From Alcaligenaceae bacterium (GTDB taxonomy: Bacteria > Pseudomonadota > Gammaproteobacteria > Burkholderiales > Burkholderiaceae_B): a stretch of 5,757 nt of DNA. This document shows, piece by piece, positions 1 through 5,262 of the stretch. Position 1 is the stretch's first letter; each line of letters begins with the position of its first letter. The notes beneath the pieces were generated by a model, which searched no databases, had not been told where the DNA came from, and saw only the letters and a list, made by a program, of their open reading frames with translations. The position numbers and the translations under genes were made by a program. The DNA lies in NCBI GenBank assembly GCA_012511095.1, contig JAAZGT010000067.1, positions 1 through 5,757 on the forward strand. Reading direction: 5' to 3'.

Positions 1-656
1 CCATTGGCTGTGAGCAATGCAGTCACCACAATACCGCCTAACATCATGGCATTAGGTACATTGAGTCTATCCAAAATAAAACAACCAATACCGGTTAAGA
101 CCGCTAGTTTAAGCAACCCTAGATAACTGTACTCAGCCACTTGTAGTTGGGTACTAATATCCCCTTTTAGACCTAAAAACTGATAGGTAAAAGGAATTAA
201 AACCACGATGAGTAATACTCGCAAACTGTGGGACGACGCCACTAAGGCTATATTTGTAGCGCCGTTGCGTTCGGCTAATACCACCATCTCGCTAGCGGCG
301 CCTACCGTGCTACTAAAATAAGCCGTCGTAAAGTCTACCTTGCCCAACTTATATAAAATGCCTGTTCCAACCCAGCCAATAGCCAAAGCAAAGACGCAAC
401 CCGCAATGACATAAGGTAATAGATGCTTAATGAGTTGTACGGTTTCTGGGGTAAATTGTAAACCTAAGGCAATACCAATAATCCATTGTCCAGCTTTTCT
501 AAAGCCCACATGACAACTGATCTTAGCAGCATTGATTTTAAAAGCTGCTGTTAAAATTAACGAACCCAAAAGCCAAGGAATAGGCGTACCAATAGCTACC
601 GCGACTAAGGCCCCAGCAAGTGCAACTAAAAAGCCGAGAAATATTTGTTTAATCAT
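1..656 (-). CDS. AbrB-family inner-membrane protein (putative transporter), 3' end cut by the window edge
   Basis: Reading from 656 down, an open frame of 218 codons runs off the left edge without a stop, so the C-terminal part is missing. The protein is strongly hydrophobic, with likely membrane segments near residues 5-22, 27-38, 80-102, 135-160, 177-195 and 200-216. Family-typical stretches are PWLLGSL (28-34), GQWIIGIALG (56-65) and a central block with GAASEMVVLAE (119-129) followed by HSLRVLLIVV (143-152). These match the AbrB/'ammonia monooxygenase' family (Pfam AbrB, PF05145). That old name is misleading: members are membrane proteins thought to be transporters, of mostly unknown substrate, usually about 350 residues long. 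ATG at 656 is preceded by no visible Shine-Dalgarno sequence, and an in-frame TAA lies just upstream, so the only nearby alternative is a TTG six bases upstream (661-663). It follows the aminotransferase gene by 65 bases. The family call is firm; the substrate is unknown. Confidence 0.85.
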   Translation of the reverse strand, partial: MIKQIFLGFLVALAGALVAVAIGTPIPWLLGSLILTAAFKINAAKISCHVGFRKAGQWIIGIALGLQFTPETVQLIKHLLPYVIAGCVFALAIGWVGTGILYKLGKVDFTTAYFSSTVGAASEMVVLAERNGATNIALVASSHSLRVLLIVVLIPFTYQFLGLKGDISTQLQVAEYSYLGLLKLAVLTGIGCFILDRLNVPNAMMLGGIVVTALLTAN

Positions 657-680
657 AAACAATATATGTGGTCGTGGTGT

Positions 681-711
681 TTAAACAAGCGAGTACCCTA
701 AGCACTCGCTT
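681..711 (-). terminator. Hairpin between the aminotransferase and AbrB genes, probable weak terminator
   Basis: Positions 687-694 (AAGCGAGT) pair perfectly with 704-711 (ACTCGCTT), giving an 8-bp stem with a 9-base loop. Read on the minus strand it begins about 11 bases after the aminotransferase stop and is followed by GTTTA, a poor T-run. It could terminate the aminotransferase transcript partially, or act as an attenuator or processing hairpin ahead of the AbrB gene. Confidence 0.5.
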
Positions 712-721
712 ATAACCTAGA

Positions 722-2032
722 TTAGACGCTAATTTCGCCCAATACCGCATCATAAATCGCTAAAGCCTGCCTAATTTCATCTTCATTAACGATTAAAGGA
801 GGGGCCACATGAATACGGTTTTCAACCATAAAGGGTAAGAGACCTTTAGCAATTAGGCTGTCTTTTACCTTAGCCATCGTAGCAGCGGTTGGCAATGCTT
901 TGGTTTTTCGGTCAGCAACTAACTCAATAGCCCAGAATAAACCGCGACCACGCACATCACCTACGATTTGATGCTTTTGACCTAGCACTTTTAAGCCTGG
1001 GCCTAAAAGCTCACGACCAATGCGATCCGCATTTTCAACGAGCTTTTCGTCTTTCATAATGGCGATATTTTCAACAATTGTCGCCATCGCCAAAGGATGA
1101 CCTGAATAAGTTAGACCGCCCCAGAACATCTTATCGTCAAAGTAATCGCTGATGGCATCAGAAACAATCACACCACCTGCTGGTACATAACCCGAGTTAA
1201 CACCCTTAGCAATGGTGATTAAGTCTGGTTTAGCATTACTATATTCGTGAGCAAACCATTTGCCCGTGCGACCAAATCCCGACATAACCTCATCGAAGAT
1301 CAACATAATGCCGAATTCATCACAGATCTTGCGTACGCCCTCATAATAGCCTTTAGGAGGCACAATAATACCTGCACTACCAGGCAGAGCCTCAAAAATA
1401 ATGGCGGCAATATTGCTCGGATCTTCACATTCGATCACGCGGCGTAAATGCTGTAGAGCACGCTCACACTCCTCCTCTTCGTTAGTAGACCAGAAATCAC
1501 TACGATAAGAATGTGGGCCAAAGAAATGTACATAGCTGTGGGCATATTCGTTTTTAAAACGACGACGCTCACCAGTAGCCTGGATGGCGCCCGTGGTATT
1601 GCCGTGATAAGAGCGATATTGAGAAAGAATTTTGTCTTTACCAGTAAACAATCGAGCCATACGAAATGCATTTTCTACTGCATCCGCACCGCCATTGGTG
1701 AAAAACACTTTTTTAAAACCCTTGGGCGCCACACTTAAAATTGCCTCGGCGGCACGTGCACGAGTAATATTGGCATGGGATGGGGCTACCGTAGCAAGTT
1801 CAACCGCTTGCTCTTGAATCGCTTGAACTAAGCGCGGGTGTTGATGACCCACATTGACATTAACAAGCTGACTACTAAAATCGAGGTACTCATTACCCTC
1901 AAAGTCCCAAACCTTTATACCTGCAGCGGTTTTTACCGACAATGGATTAAGTTCGTTTTGTACTGACCAAGAATGCAACACTCGGCTTAGATCAGCGTTT
2001 TTAACATACTCATTAGTCAATTCCTGAGTCAT
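722..2032 (-). CDS. Class III PLP-dependent aminotransferase, taurine:2-oxoglutarate / omega-amino acid type
   Basis: A 436-residue, full-length fold-type I aminotransferase of the omega-amino acid group, cytoplasmic. Visible landmarks are NGGADAVENA (113-122, phosphate-binding region), SYHGNT (141-146, ring stacking), IFDEVMSGFGRTG (245-257, Asp247 for the pyridine nitrogen), the Schiff-base lysine K276 in TIAKGV, and GLTYSGHP (306-313, Thr308 contacting phosphate). The N-terminal HSWSVQ (20-25) and DFSSQLVN (51-58) are, from memory, typical of taurine:2-oxoglutarate aminotransferases and their relatives, which move an omega-amino group from taurine, beta-alanine or similar donors to a keto acid. 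The exact donor cannot be read from the sequence; putrescine, GABA or beta-alanine remain possible. ATG at 2032 is supported by AAGGAG at 2039-2044, six bases upstream. The gene stands alone after the tsdBA terminator. No partner gene for sulfoacetaldehyde, such as xsc, is visible in the window. Confidence 0.88.
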   Translation of the reverse strand: MTQELTNEYVKNADLSRVLHSWSVQNELNPLSVKTAAGIKVWDFEGNEYLDFSSQLVNVNVGHQHPRLVQAIQEQAVELATVAPSHANITRARAAEAILSVAPKGFKKVFFTNGGADAVENAFRMARLFTGKDKILSQYRSYHGNTTGAIQATGERRRFKNEYAHSYVHFFGPHSYRSDFWSTNEEEECERALQHLRRVIECEDPSNIAAIIFEALPGSAGIIVPPKGYYEGVRKICDEFGIMLIFDEVMSGFGRTGKWFAHEYSNAKPDLITIAKGVNSGYVPAGGVIVSDAISDYFDDKMFWGGLTYSGHPLAMATIVENIAIMKDEKLVENADRIGRELLGPGLKVLGQKHQIVGDVRGRGLFWAIELVADRKTKALPTAATMAKVKDSLIAKGLLPFMVENRIHVAPPLIVNEDEIRQALAIYDAVLGEISV

Positions 2033-2089
2033 TAATTACTCCTTATGATTCGCATAATTAAATTTGTTTTGCTTTTTAGCATATCGCTT

Positions 2090-2119
2090 ATAGTAGCCGT
2101 TAATGACTTAAAGCGCCAA
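2090..2119 (-). promoter_or_regulatory. Possible sigma-70 promoter of the aminotransferase gene
   Basis: On the minus strand TTGGCG (2119-2114) is followed after 18 bases by TACTAT (2095-2090), a weak match to -35/-10 elements. It lies just past the T-run of the tsdBA terminator, where an independent promoter for the aminotransferase would be expected. The leader would be about 50 bases, ending in AAGGAG. This is a consensus match only. Confidence 0.3.
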
Positions 2120-2120
2120 T

Positions 2121-2158
2121 AAAAAACGGTGCTTTGAGATATACTCAAAGCACCGTTT
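2121..2158 (-). terminator. Strong Rho-independent terminator of the tsdBA operon
   Basis: Positions 2124-2138 (AAACGGTGCTTTGAG) pair without mismatch with 2144-2158, a 15-bp stem around the 5-base loop ATATA. On the minus strand the stem runs directly into six Ts (2126-2121). It starts about 35 bases after the tsdA stop codon. It should insulate the aminotransferase gene from cytochrome operon transcription. On the plus strand the tail is TTTAGATTT, much weaker, so it is mainly a minus-strand signal. Confidence 0.92.
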
Positions 2159-2192
2159 AGATTTAAAAGCAAAGGCTATGAAGCCAAATTAC

Positions 2193-3257
2193 TTACTCTG
2201 CTTTTGCCTCTTCTGGTTTTTTACCAAAGTAACGTGGTCTTAGTACGTCAGGCTTTAAGAAGTCCTTGTAACCGACATTATCATGATCACCCATAATTTT
2301 GCCGTCAATTTCCTTGCCATAGTATGTGAACTTATGGAAAGTTTCATCGTAAAGCGCTAAGGTTTCTGCCACATCACCAGTGTAACGCGCATCTTGTGGA
2401 CGCTCATGGCTATTAACAAAAGCCGCGATATCCCAAGCGTCTTCGTCGCTAATTAGTGGCGCAGCACCTAAAGGCATGTTGTACTTAATGAAACCAGCTA
2501 AGGTAAAGATACGAGAAATGCCCGCACCCCAGTTATAAGAGCCATCGCCCCATACTGGAGGGAATACTGCTTTTTCACCAGCAAATTGACCTTGACCATC
2601 TTCACCGTGACAGATAGCACAGTTTTGAGCATAAAGATCCTTACCGCGGATGCGATCAGGCTCTCTACCCTCTGGTAATGGTGCAGGTCTCGGATAACCA
2701 CGACCGTAGATTGGCGCATCTGGGTACATACCTACACCCTTAGCTAACCACTGATGATAAGCGGTTAAAGCAACCATTTCATCACTACCGTAAGCAGGTG
2801 GCATACCGTTCATAGAGAAGCTAAAGCAACCAGCTAAACGCTCTTCGAAGTTGTTAACATGGTCGTTTTTAGGACGGAAGTCAGGTAAAGTCACTAAGGC
2901 TGGCCATACTGGACCACCGAAAGGGCGTGAACCCGCACCTACGTGACAGCTAGAACAGTTCATGTCGTTGAAAACATACTTACCACGAAGCTGTTGTGTG
3001 TTCACAAACAAATCATGACCGTAGCGAATAACCTCTTTGAGCTGTTCGCTCATTTTGGCGTCTTCTAAGTCATCCATGGTAGGTGGAATATGAACTAACT
3101 GCTCATCTTTTGGCTCTGGGAAACCAGGTAATAAATCTCTGAGCATCTGACGATCTTCGTCAGTCAGGTCTGCACCCATTTTAGTGAACTGAGCACTTGC
3201 AGGACCAGCGACCGCTAAACCTAAACCAATACTTAATGCAACTAATAATTTTTTCAT
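2193..3257 (-). CDS. tsdA: TsdA-like thiosulfate dehydrogenase (tetrathionate-forming), periplasmic diheme cytochrome c
   Basis: A 354-residue protein with a Sec signal peptide (KK, hydrophobic core, cleavage near PASA|Q at residue 22) and two haem motifs, CSSCH (101-105) and CAICH (213-217). Around haem 1 it follows TsdA closely: RYGHDLFVNT (78-87), GAGSRPFG (107-114) and RLAGCFSFSMNG (140-151). Cys144 sits where TsdA uses a cysteine as distal haem ligand, and Arg140 and Ser148 match, by spacing, substrate-site residues recalled from Allochromatium TsdA. Haem 2 probably uses Met261 in KYNMPLG. The family joins two thiosulfates into tetrathionate, releasing two electrons, and can run in reverse. 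GGGAGG at 3263-3268 precedes ATG 3257; the tsdB stop is 11 bases upstream, so translation is probably coupled. The last 65 residues differ from the tail I remember for TsdA, so this is a divergent member. Biochemical direction is not predictable. Confidence 0.82.
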   Translation of the reverse strand: MKKLLVALSIGLGLAVAGPASAQFTKMGADLTDEDRQMLRDLLPGFPEPKDEQLVHIPPTMDDLEDAKMSEQLKEVIRYGHDLFVNTQQLRGKYVFNDMNCSSCHVGAGSRPFGGPVWPALVTLPDFRPKNDHVNNFEERLAGCFSFSMNGMPPAYGSDEMVALTAYHQWLAKGVGMYPDAPIYGRGYPRPAPLPEGREPDRIRGKDLYAQNCAICHGEDGQGQFAGEKAVFPPVWGDGSYNWGAGISRIFTLAGFIKYNMPLGAAPLISDEDAWDIAAFVNSHERPQDARYTGDVAETLALYDETFHKFTYYGKEIDGKIMGDHDNVGYKDFLKPDVLRPRYFGKKPEEAKAE

Positions 3258-3268
3258 TGTGGCCTCCC

Positions 3269-3937
3269 TTATTCCTCTTTAGTAGCAGGTTGAGACGCCA
3301 AGTACGCTGCAACAGCTTCTACATCTTCATCTGTTAAGCGCTTAGCAATACGAGCCATTAACTCTAGTGGATCGTTAGTACGTGTCTCATCCTTCCAGTC
3401 GTTAATTGCTTTTTTAACGTACTCTGGATTTTGACCGTTAATATTAGGGAAGCTTGCACCAATACCGTATGCGTCAACACCGTGACAGGCTACACAGGCT
3501 GGAATATAGCGGTTCCAATCACCGTTATGAACTAACTCCTTACCGTGAGCTAATACCTCTTCGCTAGCTTCGACTTTGAAGTCCTCAGCTTTAATAGCAG
3601 GTAATGACGCATAGTAATGACTAACGTCGTTCATTTGCTCCTCGGTTAATAAATCAGCAAAAGGTTTCATACTCGCGTTAACGCGGGTGCCATCTTTGTA
3701 TGATTTAATTTGGTGAACCAGATAATCCGCACTTAAACCAGTAAGACGAGGTCTATATTCAAAACCTGCGACACTTGAGCCCGAACCTGATTCCATATGA
3801 CAGGCAACACAAAGCGCTGATACTTCCTTACCACGATCTAATGTGGCTTGATCAACCTCTGCACTGGCAACTGTAGTTACAGCCAGCGCACCGGTCATAA
3901 GTAACGCTTTGGCCATTTCCCTTGACCTAAACATCAT
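3269..3937 (-). CDS. tsdB: TsdB-like periplasmic diheme cytochrome c (cytochrome c4 type)
   Basis: A 222-residue protein of two similar cytochrome c domains. The signal peptide spans about residues 1-26, with cleavage near VASA|E. Haem motifs are CVACH (43-47) and CVACH (148-152). Likely distal ligands are Met90 in SMKPFA for the first haem and Met194 in LMARIAKRL for the second, as in cytochrome c4. It lies directly upstream of tsdA with an 11-base gap, the usual tsdBA order, and is inferred to accept electrons from TsdA and pass them to a terminal oxidase or other cytochrome. The start was set at ATG 3937: GAGGAGG at 3946-3952 lies 8 bases upstream, the signal peptide begins there, and a good promoter falls within the longer frame starting at 4003. 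ATG 3934 is a second in-frame possibility. Without the neighbour this would be called simply cytochrome c4, so the TsdB role rests on context. Confidence 0.85.
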   Translation of the reverse strand: MMFRSREMAKALLMTGALAVTTVASAEVDQATLDRGKEVSALCVACHMESGSGSSVAGFEYRPRLTGLSADYLVHQIKSYKDGTRVNASMKPFADLLTEEQMNDVSHYYASLPAIKAEDFKVEASEEVLAHGKELVHNGDWNRYIPACVACHGVDAYGIGASFPNINGQNPEYVKKAINDWKDETRTNDPLELMARIAKRLTDEDVEAVAAYLASQPATKEE

Positions 3938-3945
3938 GTCAATTT

Positions 3946-3952
3946 CCTCCTC
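3946..3952 (-). promoter_or_regulatory. Ribosome binding site that fixes the tsdB start
   Basis: On the minus strand GAGGAGG ends 8 bases before ATG 3937. The ATG at 4003, 22 codons upstream in the same frame, has no comparable site, and would place a hydrophilic stretch of Tyr, Lys and Glu ahead of the signal peptide. Confidence 0.85.
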
Positions 3953-3979
3953 AGAATAAATTGAATACTTATAACTACA

Positions 3980-4008
3980 CTTATAATATTTAAAGCAACC
4001 CACTTCAA
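3980..4008 (-). promoter_or_regulatory. Predicted sigma-70 promoter of tsdBA
   Basis: On the minus strand TTGAAG (4008-4003) is followed after exactly 17 bases by TATAAG (3985-3980), a 4/6 and 5/6 match to the -35 and -10 consensus. Transcription would begin near 3973, giving a leader of about 36 bases ending in the strong GAGGAGG site. An A/T-only tract further upstream (about 4051-4075) could act as an UP element or a bent segment. Confidence 0.6.
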
Positions 4009-4091
4009 ACTAGTGTATGAGAAATGATTGTACCCCGATACTTTAAACTTATAAATTAAAATAAAAAATAAAAAACAATTTCACTATTGCT

Positions 4092-4104
4092 CTAGGGTAC
4101 CTTA
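4092..4104. promoter_or_regulatory. Convergent dyad TARGGT-ACCYTA, possible operator
   Basis: Positions 4093-4104 read TAGGGTACCTTA, a near-perfect 12-base palindrome centred on GGTACC with one mismatched pair. The half-site, extended on the left to CTAGGGT, recurs in the dyad at 4129-4152 in opposite arrangement. It lies just upstream of the only fair -10 hexamer for the asparaginase gene. The regulator is unknown. Confidence 0.4.
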
Positions 4105-4128
4105 TTCTCATTTTCAGAGGATATAGTA

Positions 4129-4152
4129 TTAACCCTAGACTCCTAAGGTTAA
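4129..4152. promoter_or_regulatory. 24-base interrupted palindrome TTAACC...GGTTAA, probable operator
   Basis: The two 12-base halves agree at 9 of 12 positions. The outer six (TTAACC/GGTTAA) are perfect and are followed inward by a matching TAG/CTA after one mismatch. Each half contains the CTARGGT element seen at 4092. Size and symmetry fit a site for a dimeric helix-turn-helix regulator. It is not a recognisable consensus site and no regulator gene is in the window. Confidence 0.45.
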
Positions 4153-4173
4153 CTGAGCAGACTAGTAAAGCAA

Positions 4174-4185
4174 GTGATAAATCAC
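4174..4185. promoter_or_regulatory. Short inverted repeat GTGAT-AA-ATCAC in the asparaginase upstream region
   Basis: Perfect 5-base arms separated by two bases. It resembles CRP and FNR half-sites in sequence, but the spacing is wrong for both. It may be a site for another dimeric regulator or chance. Confidence 0.25.
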
Positions 4186-4206
4186 AAAGAAACTGTATTC
4201 AAACGC

Positions 4207-4218
4207 TTCAATATTGAA
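4207..4218. promoter_or_regulatory. Perfect 12-base palindrome TTCAATATTGAA in the asparaginase leader
   Basis: A self-complementary 12-mer that ends 16 bases before the AGGAGG ribosome binding site. It could be an operator acting from the leader. It has no loop, so it is a DNA site rather than a good RNA hairpin. AT-richness makes chance possible. Confidence 0.3.
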
Positions 4219-4244
4219 ATTAAACCACCAACATAGGAGGCAAC

Positions 4245-5258
4245 ATGTCACATCATCAATTACCAACCGTAGCCATTGGCTCATTAGGCGGTACCATCAG
4301 CATGACTCCAAGTGCTGATACTGAGGGTATTATGCCTACTTTATCTGCCACTGACTTAATTGCTTCAATTCCTGGGGTGAAGCAATTAGCAAGTATTCAT
4401 GCAGAAGCGCTAAATCAAGTCGCCAGCATTCATCTTAAAATCGAGGATTTATTAGCCGCTCTACAATGGGCTAAACAACAAATCGCTAATGGCGCCACCG
4501 GCGTGATTCTTACTCAAGGCACAGACACTTTAGAAGAAAGTGCGTTTTTACTGGATTTATTATGGCCCCATAAGGAGCCACTCATTTTGATGGGCGCGAT
4601 GCGTGGTGCAGCTGCTGTAGCGGCCGATGGTCCAGCCAACCTACTCAATTCTATTCAAGTGGCTATTAGCGAAAACAGTCGTAATCGTGGCGTATTGGTG
4701 GTCATGAACGAGCAAATTCACTACGCTCGTTGGGTACAAAAAAAGCATAGTCTAAGTCTTGCTGCTTTTATTTCGGAGGTTGGAATAGCTGGCACCATTG
4801 TTGAAGGTCAGCCGCTTTATTTTGCTGCACCGCCTAAGCGCATCACCTACAACGCCCCCTCTCAACCATCAAAAACGGTGGTGCTATGGACAAATCATTT
4901 GGATGAGCACAGCGACTTACTAACCGGGCACGATAATTTTGACACCTTAGGCGAAAACTTCGACGGTATCGTATTTGGTGGCGTTGGTGCTGGTCATGTC
5001 AGCATACCATTAGCACAGTGGATTGCTAAGTGGGCCAAATTAAAAGCGGTGATGATTTGTACAGGGACTGGCTCAGGCTCAACAGCTTATACCACCTATG
5101 GTTATCCTGGTGGTGAAGTGGACTTACAGCAAAAAGGCGCCTTGATGGGTGGTTTTTTAAGTCCTAAAAAAGCACGCCTACTGCTTTGGGTCATTTTAGA
5201 AAATAGCTTAGAGCCTAAGGTTGCAATTAAAGACTACTTGGCTAGTCTGACGTATTAA
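4245..5258 (+). CDS. L-asparaginase, bacterial type I/II fold, predicted cytoplasmic
   Basis: A 337-residue enzyme hydrolysing L-asparagine to aspartate and ammonia, the usual length for the family. The first catalytic motif is GSLGGTISM (12-20, Thr17 as nucleophile). The second is LTQGTDTLEESA (89-100, Thr93 and Asp94), and Lys166 in RWVQKKHS completes the Thr-Asp-Lys triad, followed by a C-terminal domain with GGVGAGHVS (245-253) and CTGTGSGST (272-280). There is no signal peptide, unlike the periplasmic E. coli AnsB. The segment after Thr17 has no tyrosine where classical enzymes carry their mobile-loop Tyr; GIMPTLSATDL replaces it, a pattern I associate with the Rhodospirillum-like and actinobacterial subgroup. 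Glutaminase side activity cannot be judged. AGGAGG at 4235-4240 lies four bases before ATG 4245. The gene is divergent from tsdB and apparently monocistronic, with its stop four bases from that of the converging DUF924 gene. Confidence 0.92.
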   Translation: MSHHQLPTVAIGSLGGTISMTPSADTEGIMPTLSATDLIASIPGVKQLASIHAEALNQVASIHLKIEDLLAALQWAKQQIANGATGVILTQGTDTLEESAFLLDLLWPHKEPLILMGAMRGAAAVAADGPANLLNSIQVAISENSRNRGVLVVMNEQIHYARWVQKKHSLSLAAFISEVGIAGTIVEGQPLYFAAPPKRITYNAPSQPSKTVVLWTNHLDEHSDLLTGHDNFDTLGENFDGIVFGGVGAGHVSIPLAQWIAKWAKLKAVMICTGTGSGSTAYTTYGYPGGEVDLQQKGALMGGFLSPKKARLLLWVILENSLEPKVAIKDYLASLTY

Positions 5259-5262
5259 TTAT

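Larger units (their letters stand above)
3938..4244. other. Divergent regulatory region between tsdB and the asparaginase gene
   Basis: These 307 bases hold no credible gene. From left to right they contain the tsdB ribosome binding site and promoter, three copies of ACTTATAA (3967-3974, 3979-3986, 4047-4054), an A/T-only tract (about 4051-4075), two dyads built from CTARGGT half-sites (4092-4104 and 4129-4152), GTGAT-AA-ATCAC (4174-4185), the palindrome TTCAATATTGAA (4207-4218) and the asparaginase ribosome binding site. No clear plus-strand sigma-70 promoter stands out. TATAGT at 4122-4127 is a fair -10 hexamer without a good -35, which would fit an activator-dependent promoter. Confidence 0.7.

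Noticed and set aside
1247..1817. Open frames on both strands inside the aminotransferase gene
   Set aside because: They lie wholly within a well supported conserved gene, have no ribosome binding sites and their translations show no recognisable domain.
2498..2719. Short minus-strand open frame inside tsdA
   Set aside because: It is an out-of-frame shadow of the haem 2 coding region with no family resemblance.
3938..4003. 22-residue N-terminal extension of the tsdB frame starting at ATG 4003
   Set aside because: It is hydrophilic, lacks a ribosome binding site, overlaps the predicted promoter and would bury the signal peptide. ATG 3937 has GAGGAGG at good spacing.
4055..4080. A/T-only tract as a replication origin or simple-sequence repeat
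   Set aside because: It has no DnaA boxes or regular repeat unit; a promoter-associated AT tract is the simpler reading.
4174..4185. CRP or FNR binding site
   Set aside because: The arms resemble half-sites, but the gap is two bases between GTGAT and ATCAC, whereas FNR needs four and CRP needs six between TGTGA and TCACA.
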